Positions 23,227 through 31,338 of a stretch of DNA of 64,000 nt are shown here, in pieces. The first letter of the stretch is position 1; every line of letters begins with the position of its first letter. Both the position numbers and the translations under genes were made by a program. The notes below the pieces were generated by a model that worked only from the letters and a program-made list of their open reading frames with translations, was not told the DNA's origin and made no database searches. Source of the stretch: Agrobacterium cucumeris (GTDB lineage: Bacteria; Pseudomonadota; Alphaproteobacteria; Rhizobiales; Rhizobiaceae); contig NZ_CP080388.1 in the NCBI RefSeq assembly GCF_030036535.1, forward strand, positions 682,001 to 746,000, given 5' to 3'.

Positions 23227-24294
23227 TCACTTTCCAGCTTTGTGTTGTGCGGTCTCTTGCAGTGAAGAAAGAGCACGTGGATCGGCCCAGTCCCGCACAT
23301 CGAAATCGTCAGGGATAAATTTCCATTCCAGCAGGAAATCCTTGAAATGGCTCAGCGCATCCAATTCCGCCGGATCGAGATCGAGCCGCAGATTTTGGTG
23401 CACATCCGCGCCATTGGCAGCCAGGACCGCCTCTTCGCTGACGCCGATCTCGCGGGCGATGAAACGCACGGCCTCCGCCGGATTGTCATTTGCCCACTGG
23501 GCAACCCGCTGAACGGTGGCCACCAGTTCCGCCACCAGATCGGGCCGCTCATCGGCAAAGGTGGCGTCCACCGTCAAGGGACGCGGCGTGCCATTATTGA
23601 TGCGGATTTTCGGATCGGGATGAAACCCGGTTGATACGACGACCTGAGCACCGATGAGATTGGCGACGGTGACACCTTCGGCGCCCTTGACGAAAAATGC
23701 ATCGATCTGGCCGCGGTGCAGTGCTGCAATTTCCTCACCATAAGGAAGCCGCCGGCGCAGGCCATGGAAACGCTCATCCGTGGGACCAAGCAGCACTGGC
23801 TCTCTTGCTGTCAGATCGACAAGTTCGACATCCGCAACGGTGAGATCGGAAACGGTGAGTGCCGACACGATGCCCTTCAGCGACGTGGCGCGCTGGAAAT
23901 CGATGGTTTCATTCGGACGTTTCGGCAGGCCGACGCGCCGCCCCTTCAAATCGCGGCCCTTGTTTATTCCGCTTGCGGGCAACGCGATGACCGCCTGAAA
24001 CTCATCGGTTCTCGTCAGCCCCACCAGCCGCGTCTGCCGGCCACCCGCCTTCGCCCAGATTGGCGGAATGTTGCCGCCCTGGCGGAAGGACCAGTCCAGC
24101 CGATGATCAAAATGGCTCTGCCTGATAGCTGGATCGGCCGCATCTCGAATGGAGGAAACGGAGATGCCGTGACCGGCAAAACGCTCCTCTATCCAGCCAA
24201 GCTGCACCGCGATCGAGAGCGGCGTTGGTGCCGGGCAGCGGGTGTACCAGAGGGTCACGGGTTGGGTTGCTTGGCGAAGGGCGGCATCAGCCAT
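23227..24294 (-). CDS. DszB-like organosulfinate desulfinase (resembles NMT1/SsuA binding proteins)
   Basis: The 355-residue protein has the bilobed fold of sulfonate-binding proteins but no signal peptide, so it is cytoplasmic. It carries the catalytic residues of DszB (2'-hydroxybiphenyl-2-sulfinate desulfinase): Cys20 in YTRCPAPTPL, equal to Cys27 of DszB in YSNCPVPNAL, and His61 and Arg71 in HFDHRLDWSFRQGGNIPP, with the same ten-residue spacing as His60 and Arg70 and the same GG-IPP. It should release sulfite from an aryl or alkyl sulfinate. Automatic annotation would call it an ABC substrate-binding protein. It heads the leftward operon. The alignment to DszB is from memory; the substrate is unknown. 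Confidence 0.75.
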   Translation of the reverse strand: MADAALRQATQPVTLWYTRCPAPTPLSIAVQLGWIEERFAGHGISVSSIRDAADPAIRQSHFDHRLDWSFRQGGNIPPIWAKAGGRQTRLVGLTRTDEFQAVIALPASGINKGRDLKGRRVGLPKRPNETIDFQRATSLKGIVSALTVSDLTVADVELVDLTAREPVLLGPTDERFHGLRRRLPYGEEIAALHRGQIDAFFVKGAEGVTVANLIGAQVVVSTGFHPDPKIRINNGTPRPLTVDATFADERPDLVAELVATVQRVAQWANDNPAEAVRFIAREIGVSEEAVLAANGADVHQNLRLDLDPAELDALSHFKDFLLEWKFIPDDFDVRDWADPRALSSLQETAQHKAGK

Positions 24295-24358
24295 GGCGGT
24301 CGTCCTCGAAATTGCGATCTGGACAGCACACTACACGTTGCGGGATATTTTCTATAGA

Positions 24359-24374
24359 TAAAGTGTACTATTTA
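24359..24374. promoter_or_regulatory. Imperfect dyad in the divergent dszB-like/dszA-like promoter region
   Basis: TAAAGTGTACTATTTA has the form TAAA-nn-GTAC-nn-TTTA and contains TAGTA on the minus strand. It lies 65 nt upstream of the DszB-like start in the 355-nt intergenic region 24295-24649. A related dyad precedes the monooxygenase at 27072. The rest of the region shows no convincing gene; a short frame at 24445-24645 lacks a start signal. Confidence 0.4.
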
Positions 24375-24649
24375 GGAGGCGATTGAAGAAATTCGTTTCC
24401 ATAACACTAGGACCTCGCACGGTGAAGGAAATATCCTTTCGAAAATGGCGTTATTTTCGAACACAACTCCCAACGCAGCCATTCATATCCGGGGCATCCA
24501 CGTGGGAGCCGGGAAAGCCATGGCTCGAAAGTTTTTCTTCTCCCAGCAGCAAGGATTTTTAACTCGCGACCGAAATCGCGGCTGTTACGCTTTCGGACAA
24601 TTGCACCCGCCACAGGCTGGAAATCCCATACAGACGGAAAAATAAAAGC

Positions 24650-25957
24650 ATGAGCAACACCAAACGCCGGCTCAATCTCAATGTCGGCATCAACACAACG
24701 GGATATCTTCCCAATGCCTGGAAATACAGAAGCGGAGACCGGCACGATATCAATGATATCGGCTATTACCGGCGGCTGACGGAACTGGCCCATAAAGGCC
24801 AGTTCGACGCTGTTTTCCTCTCCGACCACCCGGCATTGCTGACCGACCCGGCCAGCCGTCCATTTCACACCATCGATCCGCTCATCCTCTCCACCTCACT
24901 TGCCGCGCAGGTGCCGGATATCGGTTTTGTGGCGACGATATCCTCCACCTATAATTCACCCTATAATTTTGCGAGACGGACGCAGTCTATCGACGTGGTC
25001 ACCGGCGGCCGGCTGATCGTCAACATCGTCTCCTCCTTCAATCCCAATGTCGCGGCCAATTTCGGCAACGATCCGCTGCCACCACGCAGCGAACGTTATG
25101 CCAAGGCCACCGAATTTCTCGATGTCGCGAAAAAGCTCTGGTCGAGCTGGGATCCGCGCCGTGAGGGAGACGTGCCGGAAGATCGCTTCTGGGATGCCGC
25201 AACGGCGGAAACCATCGATCACGAGGGGCAATATTTCCACGTAAAAGGGCCGCTCAACGTTCCACGCGGGCCGCAGGGACATCCCGTCATCGCGCAGGCC
25301 GGCGCTTCCGAAGGTGGCATCGATCTGGCGGCTCGCCATGGCGAGATCATCTATTGCAACATCCTGTCACGCCCGGCGGGTCAGGCCTTCGGCAAAAAGG
25401 TGCGTGACCGTGCTGTCTCTTTCGGCCGCGATCCCGCCGGCATCCGCATCGTTCCCGGCCTTGTCGTCATTCTCGGCGAGACCCGTGAGGAAGCGCTGCG
25501 CAAGCATGAACTCTTCAGCGGGACCGGCTCGGAAGACGGGCTTCTGGCGCGTTTCGCCAAGGAAAACGGCATTGATCCGCGCGATTTCAACCCGGATATA
25601 AAACTCGACGGCGAGCGCTTCATTCCCGACCAGAACCGGCAATGGGCTGTTGGCATGGGGCTTGGCCTGTCCGAGCTGCTGACCCATGAAAAGCTCACCG
25701 CGCGTGAGGCCGTGCGCCGCTCCGAGGGACACCACCGGCTGCTGCTCGGCACGCCGGAAGAGGTGGCGGATGGCATCATCGACCTCTGGCAGGATGGCAC
25801 CGTGGATGGCTACACCCTGCAGCCACCGCGCGCGCCCGATGATATTGCCGAATTCGTCGAAAAGGTCGTGCCGGTGCTGCAGGACCGCGGCGTTTATCCG
25901 CGTGAATATGACGGTGCGACGATCCGCGACCGCTATGGTCTGCCTTATCCCGATTGA
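24650..25957 (+). CDS. DszA/NtaA-family FMNH2-dependent monooxygenase
   Basis: The 435-residue protein belongs to the NtaA/SnaA/DszA group of luciferase-like monooxygenases. Shared motifs include ISSTYNSPYNFARRTQSIDVVTGGR, AKKLWSSWDP, GQYFHVKGPLNVPRGPQGHP with VIAQAG, and FVEKVVPVLQDRGVYPREYDG near the end, each with a close counterpart in DszA, which opens the thiophene ring of dibenzothiophene sulfone to a sulfinate. Together with the divergent DszB-like gene it could turn a sulfone into a sulfinate and then sulfite. NtaA-type nitrilotriacetate or other substrates remain possible. Length is normal (DszA 453). Confidence 0.87.
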   Translation: MSNTKRRLNLNVGINTTGYLPNAWKYRSGDRHDINDIGYYRRLTELAHKGQFDAVFLSDHPALLTDPASRPFHTIDPLILSTSLAAQVPDIGFVATISSTYNSPYNFARRTQSIDVVTGGRLIVNIVSSFNPNVAANFGNDPLPPRSERYAKATEFLDVAKKLWSSWDPRREGDVPEDRFWDAATAETIDHEGQYFHVKGPLNVPRGPQGHPVIAQAGASEGGIDLAARHGEIIYCNILSRPAGQAFGKKVRDRAVSFGRDPAGIRIVPGLVVILGETREEALRKHELFSGTGSEDGLLARFAKENGIDPRDFNPDIKLDGERFIPDQNRQWAVGMGLGLSELLTHEKLTAREAVRRSEGHHRLLLGTPEEVADGIIDLWQDGTVDGYTLQPPRAPDDIAEFVEKVVPVLQDRGVYPREYDGATIRDRYGLPYPD

Positions 25958-26043
25958 ACCAAGGATGTGGCGCGGTTAAAGCGCCACACCTCCATCGCCC
26001 GCCATTTTTGCCGTGTACGACAATGGCGGGTGCCAGGGACGTA

Positions 26044-27072
26044 TTATTGACCTGCCGCCACTTTCAAAACCGGCCGGCCGCCGGAAAGCTGCGGCACGAC
26101 GGAGGCGAAATCCGTGACGATCTGGCGATAATCTTCCGGCTGAAACTCATAGGGCAACTCCAGACGGAATTCCGAGACATGCGGCAGCACGGGATCACGC
26201 GACAGCGTCTCCAGAATCTCCTCAGTCGTGCCAACGATGTCGGGCAGGAAAAGCGTGCGGCGCGCGCCATGCGGCGTATGCGTGCGCTTGTCACGCTCAG
26301 CGGCGAATTCCGCATAACGGCGGCGTGTCGCGGGGCTTGCGCTATCGGTTGGCAGGATCACCCGTCCCAGCGCGACACGCGGCTGGCGCTCATGCGCCCA
26401 TTCCTGCCGGAAGCGGGCGACAAGAGCTGCCTGTGCGGTCAGAAAATCATCGGTATTTTCACCGCTGACGATATTACCGGTCAGAAGATTGAACCCGGCC
26501 CTGCCGGCCCACCGGGCGGAGTTCTGCGATCCGCCGCCATACCACAGCCGGTCGGTCAAACCCCTGGCGAAGGGCCGAAGACGCGGCACCTGAGCACCAG
26601 CGGCATTGCCGGCCTCCGTGTCACTGGACAAAGGTTCCGATCTCAAAGCCTTCGCCAGCTTTTCCGCGCGACCGTGGCTGTAATCCGCATCGGCAGCAAT
26701 ATCGACATAGTCCGAAATGAGATGCGCAAAGGGCGGCGCGCCCACCGAAACGCCGACATTCAGCCGCCCGTGTGACAGGACATCAACCGTGGCGAGGTCC
26801 TCGGCCAGCCTGAAGGGATTTTCATAACCCAGCTGAATGACGGCAGTGCCTAGCCCGATCCGCTTCGTGCGCTGCGATGCAGCGGCAAGAAAAGTGGCTG
26901 CCGATGAAACGCCCCGTTCCAGATGGCGCTGACGCACCCAGGCGCTGTGATAACCCAGCGCCTCCCCGGCTTCGAAAAGCTGCAGGGTTTCTTCCAGCCC
27001 CTTTGCAGGGTCATCATCGTGATAATTGCCGGGAACCAGAAAGGCGAAATGAGAAATACGGGAAAGAGGCAT
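26044..27072 (-). CDS. Luciferase-like (LLM) flavin-dependent oxidoreductase
   Basis: The 341-residue protein begins MPLSRISHFAFLVPGNYHDDDPAKGLEETLQLFEAGEALGYHSAWVRQRH (read in parts), the single-domain luciferase-like fold. RIGLGTAVIQLGYENPFRLAEDLATVDVLSHGRLNVGVSVG is the FMN-phosphate region. It is smaller and distinct from the SfnG- and DszA-like enzymes, so the cluster has three different flavin monooxygenases. The gene is convergent with the DszA-like gene and has its own promoter region with a dyad at 27237. Substrate unknown; a sulfur or other heteroatom compound is likely from context. Its start has only a weak ribosome-binding site. Confidence 0.82.
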   Translation of the reverse strand: MPLSRISHFAFLVPGNYHDDDPAKGLEETLQLFEAGEALGYHSAWVRQRHLERGVSSAATFLAAASQRTKRIGLGTAVIQLGYENPFRLAEDLATVDVLSHGRLNVGVSVGAPPFAHLISDYVDIAADADYSHGRAEKLAKALRSEPLSSDTEAGNAAGAQVPRLRPFARGLTDRLWYGGGSQNSARWAGRAGFNLLTGNIVSGENTDDFLTAQAALVARFRQEWAHERQPRVALGRVILPTDSASPATRRRYAEFAAERDKRTHTPHGARRTLFLPDIVGTTEEILETLSRDPVLPHVSEFRLELPYEFQPEDYRQIVTDFASVVPQLSGGRPVLKVAAGQ

Positions 27073-27236
27073 AGTGAACGTCCGGGAATGGTTGTTGACG
27101 GAAGACGGGCTCAGGCGATGCTGCTGCGGCCGTTCTTCCGTGCCGCGCATACTCCAGCAGAATGCCCGATGAAGGGCGCGGCTTGCACGGCATGGTCTTT
27201 TATAGTCCCGGTCATTGTTGAAAGATCGTTGCGCAA

Positions 27237-27253
27237 TTTAGTAGTCTACTAAA
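27237..27253. promoter_or_regulatory. Perfect 17-bp dyad upstream of the LLM monooxygenase
   Basis: TTTAGTAG-T-CTACTAAA is a perfect inverted repeat, 165 nt upstream of the monooxygenase start at 27072. It shares TAGTA and flanking TAAA/TTTA with the dyad at 24359, hinting at a common regulator. Confidence 0.45.
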
Positions 27254-27392
27254 ATTATGGGTTATTCACGACGATCTTGCCGCGTCCTGCTCTCCACTTC
27301 CCCCGTCCCTTCGCAGCTCCTAACAGCCACAAAGCCGGTCTGGCCTACGACGCCCGTTACGGGCTACCCGACAAAAACTTGATTTCCGCCTC

Positions 27393-27450
27393 AAACATGT
27401 AATACAGATTATCATACATGTTGACAAATAACGCAGACATGTATGACATT
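27393..27450 (+). promoter_or_regulatory. Promoter with overlapping ACATGT operator for the racemase operon
   Basis: Perfect arms TCATACATGT (27412-27421) and ACATGTATGA (27437-27446) enclose 15 nt; a third ACATGT lies near 27395. Between the arms is TTGACA (27421-27426), a good -35 box, with a TATGAC-like -10 at 27442. A repressor bound to the arms would cover the promoter. The rest of 27254-27493 shows no gene; GGGAGGAATT precedes the start at 27494. Confidence 0.5.
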
Positions 27451-27493
27451 GCGGCAATCATGAACGCTGCGATACCTGCATGAGGGAGGAATT

Positions 27494-28642
27494 ATGATCA
27501 TCACCGACGTCGAGGTCCGTGTTTTCCACACGACGACCCGTCGCCACTCGGACAGCGCCGGTCACGCGCATCCCGGGCCGGCGCATCAGGTGGAACAGGC
27601 CATGCTGACCATCCGCACGGAAGATGGGCAGGAAGGCCACTCCTTCACCGCGCCGGAGATCGTTCGCCCGCATGTCATCGAAAAATTCGTCAAGAAAGTC
27701 CTGATCGGTGAAGACCATCGCGACCGGGAACGGCTGTGGCAGGATCTTGCCCACTGGCAGCGCGGCTCGGCTGCGCAACTGACGGACCGCACATTGGCGG
27801 TGGTGGATTGCGCATTGTGGGACCTTGCCGGCCGCTCGCTCAATCAACCTGTATACAAGTTGATCGGCGGTTATCGCGACAAGGTGCTGGCCTATGGCTC
27901 GATCATGTGTGGTGACGAGCTGGAAGGCGGGCTGGCGACGCCGGAAGATTACGGCCGTTTTGCCGAAACGCTGGTAAAGCGCGGTTACAAGGGCATCAAG
28001 CTGCACACCTGGATGCCGCCCGTCAGCTGGGCACCGGATGTGAAGATGGACCTCAAGGCCTGCGCCGCCGTTCGCGAGGCGGTTGGCCCCGATATTCGCC
28101 TGATGATCGACGCTTTCCACTGGTACTCCCGCACCGATGCGCTGGCGCTGGGGCGTGGTCTCGAAAAACTCGGTTTCGATTGGATCGAGGAGCCGATGGA
28201 TGAACAGTCGCTGTCCTCCTACAAATGGCTTTCCGACAATCTCGATATTCCGGTCGTCGGCCCGGAAAGCGCTGCTGGCAAGCATTGGCATCGCGCCGAA
28301 TGGATCAAGGCCGGCGCCTGCGATATTCTGCGCACCGGCGTCAACGATGTCGGCGGCATCACCCCGGCGCTGAAGACCATGCATCTGGCCGAAGCCTTTG
28401 GCATGGAATGCGAAGTCCATGGTAACACGGCCATGAACCTGCACGTTGTCGCCGCCACCAAGAATTGCCGCTGGTATGAGCGTGGCCTGTTGCACCCCTT
28501 CCTCGAATATGATGACGGCCACGATTATCTGAAATCGCTGTCCGACCCGATGGATCGCGACGGCTTCGTGCATGTCCCTGACCGGCCGGGCCTTGGCGAG
28601 GACATCGATTTTACCTTCATCGACAATAACCGGGTGAGGTAA
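27494..28642 (+). CDS. Enolase-superfamily (mandelate racemase-like) dehydratase/racemase
   Basis: The 382-residue enzyme has the enolase-superfamily barrel. Metal ligands are Asp206 in MIDAFHWYS, Glu232 in DWIEEPMDE and Glu258 in VVGPESAAG. The lysine motif reads KLH (Lys169, His171) rather than the usual KxK, and a probable general base His309 lies in CEVHGNT. Such enzymes abstract an alpha proton from a carboxylate, often dehydrating or isomerising an acid sugar or its lactone. With an SGNH hydrolase remnant, a binding protein and an ABC transporter nearby, an imported acid sugar or ester is plausible. The exact substrate cannot be named. Confidence 0.85.
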   Translation: MIITDVEVRVFHTTTRRHSDSAGHAHPGPAHQVEQAMLTIRTEDGQEGHSFTAPEIVRPHVIEKFVKKVLIGEDHRDRERLWQDLAHWQRGSAAQLTDRTLAVVDCALWDLAGRSLNQPVYKLIGGYRDKVLAYGSIMCGDELEGGLATPEDYGRFAETLVKRGYKGIKLHTWMPPVSWAPDVKMDLKACAAVREAVGPDIRLMIDAFHWYSRTDALALGRGLEKLGFDWIEEPMDEQSLSSYKWLSDNLDIPVVGPESAAGKHWHRAEWIKAGACDILRTGVNDVGGITPALKTMHLAEAFGMECEVHGNTAMNLHVVAATKNCRWYERGLLHPFLEYDDGHDYLKSLSDPMDRDGFVHVPDRPGLGEDIDFTFIDNNRVR

Positions 28643-28648
28643 CGGGCG

Positions 28649-29277
28649 ATGAAGACGGTGCTCGCCTTCGGAGACAGCCTCACCTGGGGTGCTGACCCGG
28701 CAACGGGTCTGCGGCACCCTGCCGAACACCGCTGGCCGGAGGTTCTGGAGGCCGAGCTTGCCGGAAAGGCAAAGGTTCACCCGGAAGGGCTTGGCGGCGC
28801 ACCACCTGCTATGATGACCATGCCGGCCCCGCCTGCCGCAATGGCGTGCGGGCGCTTGAAGTCGCGCTGTCCTGCCACATGCCACTTGATCTCGTCATCA
28901 TCATGCTGGGCACGAACGATATCAAGCCGGTGCATGGCGGGCGGGCGGAAGCCGCAGTTTCCGGCATGCGGCGGCTGGCCCAAATTGTCGAAACCTTTAT
29001 CTACAAGCCGCGCGAGGCGGTGCCGAAACTGCTGATCGTCGCACCGCCGCCCTGCGTCGCAGGCCCCGGCGGAGAACCGGCGGGTGGGCGGGACATCGGC
29101 CAATCGCTCAGGCTTGCGCCGCTTTACCGCAAACTTGCCGGCGAACTCGGTCATGCCTTCTTTGATGCCGGATCAGTTGCCAGCGCCTCACCAGTGGATG
29201 GCGTGCATCTGGACGCGCCGGCAACGGCGGCAATCGGCCGGGCGCTCGCAGCACCGGTCAGAGAGATTCTTGGCTGA
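28649..29277 (+). pseudogene. SGNH/GDSL hydrolase gene with one-base frameshift
   Basis: The first frame begins MKTVLAFGDSLTWGADPATG with the GDSL nucleophile motif and runs properly to GLGG near 28797. From 28798 the family sequence continues in another frame as RTTCYDDHAGPACRNGVRALEV, then LVIIMLGTNDIKP and the catalytic DGVHLD near the end. GGCGGCGC at 28793-28800 would need one more C (GGCGGCCGC) to join the two, so a single base is missing. Intact, it would be a normal hydrolase of about 209 residues acting on an ester. Either the gene is inactive or this is an assembly error. It lies 6 nt after the racemase stop. Confidence 0.85.
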
Positions 29278-29358
29278 TCCTGCGACGCCCGAGGAGGAAC
29301 CGGGCGCGAGGATCAAAACGTGGAAAGGCCGTATGAACCGGCCGTATTGGGAGGAAAA

Positions 29359-30957
29359 ATGAAACATTTTCTTGCAACCGCAGCGCTTGGCGCATTGCTG
29401 ATCGGCGCCATGCCGCTCAGTGTTTTCGCCGAAACGCCGAAAGACCAGCTCATCGTCGCCACAACCATGAGCAATATCCTGACCCTCGATCCGGCCGCCA
29501 TCACCGGCCGCGAGACCGTGCAGGTCTTGAACAACGTCTATGACACGCTGGTCGTGCTTTCGCCTGAAGATCGCAGCGTGCAGCCCCGCCTTGCCGAACG
29601 TTGGGAAATTGGCGAAGACCGGAAATCGATCCGCTTCCATCTGCGCGCCGATGCCAAATTCGCCTCCGGCAATGCCGTGACGGCAAAGGACGTGGCGTGG
29701 AGCCTGAAACGCCTGCTCGCCCGCAATCTGGCGCAATCCTCCTTCCTGAAAACCCGTGGTTTCAAGCTGGAGGAAGCCGACAAGCTGTTCGTTGCCGAAA
29801 ACGACCAGACCTTCGTGCTGAATATTCCGAAGCCTGACGACCCCAATCTTCTCCTGATGATCCTTGCGCAAAACGGTCCCGGCTCGATCATCGACAGCAA
29901 GACCGCGCTTGAGAACGAGAAGGACGGCGATCTGGGCGGCGCATGGCTGACGCTGAATTCCGCCGGCTCCGGCCCCTTCAAGCTGACGCAATGGAAATCC
30001 AACGAATATATCATCCTCACCCGCAACGACGATTATTGGGGTGAGAAGGCCAAGATGAGGCGCATCCTGATGCGTCATCTGCCGGAATCGCAGTCGCAGC
30101 GCCTGATGCTGGAAAAAGGCGATATCGACGTTGCCTATTCCCTGCAGGCCCCCGATCTGAAATCGCTTGAGGCCGACAAGGCCGTCACCATCGAATCCAC
30201 ACCCGGCTCCGGTTTTTATTACCTCAGCGTTTCGATGAAGGATGAGAAATTCGCCAATAAGAAGGTGCGCGAGGCCCTGCGTTACCTGATCGATTACGAC
30301 GGTCTCGACAAGGCGGTCATGCCCTATTACGGCAAGGTGCATCAGCGTTCTCTCAGCACCGGTGTCATGGGTGCGCTGCCGGATCAGGGCTACAAGCTCG
30401 ATATCGCAAAAGCCAAGGCGCTTCTGGCTGAGGCCGGTTATCCCAACGGTTTCAAGACGACGCTGCGCGTACTCTCGGAAGATCCCTTCATGAAGGCGGC
30501 AACGGCGATCCAGAACACGCTGGCGCAGGCCGGTATTCAGGCCGAGCTGATCAGCGGCTCCGGCGACCAGATCTATGGCGCCATGCGCGAGCGGAATTTC
30601 GAACTGCTGCTCGGCCGCGGCGGCGGCGGCCAGCAGCCGCATCCCGACAACAACCTGCGCTCCATCGCCTATAATCCCAACAATGCCGACGACGCCAAGC
30701 TGACCAACTATCAGAGCTGGCGCACCAGCTTCTTCGATGAAAAGCTGAACAAGATGATCGAAGAAGCGCTTGTCGAGCGCGATGTGGCGAAACAGACGAA
30801 GCTTTATGAGGACCTGCAGGGCTATATGGACGAGATCGTCATGTCGATCCAACCTTTCTCCGAAGTCATCGACACCGCCGCCTTCCGCAGCGATATCAAG
30901 GGCATGATCGTCAGCCCCTGGCTTTCGCGCTTTGAAGAGGTGAGCAAGGAGCGGTGA
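29359..30957 (+). CDS. ABC transporter substrate-binding protein, family 5
   Basis: The 532-residue protein has a classical signal peptide (MKHFLATAALGALLIGAMPL, cleavage near VFAE at 25). The mature protein shows SBP_bac_5 features: AAITGRETVQVLNNVYDTLVVLSPEDRSVQPRLAERWEIGEDRKSIRFHLR in parts, and a binding-cleft region EKGDIDVAYSLQAPDLKSL. It is presumably the periplasmic receptor of the ABC transporter encoded convergently at 31339-34847. GGGAGGAAAA precedes the start at 29359. A terminator follows at 30982. Confidence 0.9.
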   Translation: MKHFLATAALGALLIGAMPLSVFAETPKDQLIVATTMSNILTLDPAAITGRETVQVLNNVYDTLVVLSPEDRSVQPRLAERWEIGEDRKSIRFHLRADAKFASGNAVTAKDVAWSLKRLLARNLAQSSFLKTRGFKLEEADKLFVAENDQTFVLNIPKPDDPNLLLMILAQNGPGSIIDSKTALENEKDGDLGGAWLTLNSAGSGPFKLTQWKSNEYIILTRNDDYWGEKAKMRRILMRHLPESQSQRLMLEKGDIDVAYSLQAPDLKSLEADKAVTIESTPGSGFYYLSVSMKDEKFANKKVREALRYLIDYDGLDKAVMPYYGKVHQRSLSTGVMGALPDQGYKLDIAKAKALLAEAGYPNGFKTTLRVLSEDPFMKAATAIQNTLAQAGIQAELISGSGDQIYGAMRERNFELLLGRGGGGQQPHPDNNLRSIAYNPNNADDAKLTNYQSWRTSFFDEKLNKMIEEALVERDVAKQTKLYEDLQGYMDEIVMSIQPFSEVIDTAAFRSDIKGMIVSPWLSRFEEVSKER

Positions 30958-30981
30958 TCGGCCGTCCTTACTGCGAATGAA

Positions 30982-31010
30982 AAGGCGCGGCTAACCCCGC
31001 GCTTTTTTTT
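30982..31010 (+). terminator. Intrinsic terminator after the binding-protein gene
   Basis: GCGCGG (30985-30990) pairs with CCGCGC (30997-31002) around CTAACC, with flanking AA/TT pairs, followed by eight T residues. It ends the racemase-to-binding-protein unit, 25 nt after the stop. Confidence 0.88.
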
Positions 31011-31057
31011 GCGGGAAGACCGCGTAGAACTGCTCCGACGGGCAAAACATATCGCCT

Positions 31058-31172
31058 CCGTCATTCCGGCCTTGAGCCGGAATCCAGCCGACGTGCGTCT
31101 GCACGGCGGAAAAGGTCCTTTCAGCCCAAGGACTTGGGCTGGCTGGATGCCGGATCTGGTCCGGCATGACGG
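31058..31172. repeat. RIME-like intergenic mosaic element, copy 2
   Basis: The element starts CCGTCATTCCGGCCTTG and ends GGTCCGGCATGACGG. It has the same layout as copies 3 and 4: ATTCCGG/CCGGAAT, central CGTGC/GCACG, CCCAAG/CTTGGG and a terminal CCGGAT-type hairpin. It lies between two convergent operons, between their respective terminators. Confidence 0.82.
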
Positions 31173-31246
31173 AAGAGAGGTTTCTGCTTTGTCAGCAGCA
31201 CGAGGCCCAATCATCACCCAGCCTTTTCTATTTTTGGCCTGCCCCC

Positions 31247-31276
31247 AAAAAAAATGCCCGACAGGGAGGCCGGGCA
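31247..31276 (-). terminator. Intrinsic terminator of the ABC transporter operon
   Basis: On the minus strand TGCCCG and CGGGCA (31271-31276 and 31255-31260) pair around a short internal stem, followed by eight T residues (31247-31254). It lies about 60 nt after the last transporter gene. Confidence 0.85.
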
Positions 31277-31338
31277 AGGAAGGAGGATGTTATTTGTCCG
31301 TGACGCCCCGGAGGAGGACAGTCACGTTTTGGGAAGCG

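Noticed and set aside
24445..24645. 66-codon frame in the divergent sulfur-cluster promoter region
   Set aside because: No ribosome-binding site, no motif, and it fills a region expected to hold promoters.
29188..30852. 554-codon minus-strand frame opposite the binding-protein gene
   Set aside because: The plus strand has a signal peptide, ribosome-binding site and full family match; the antisense frame has none.
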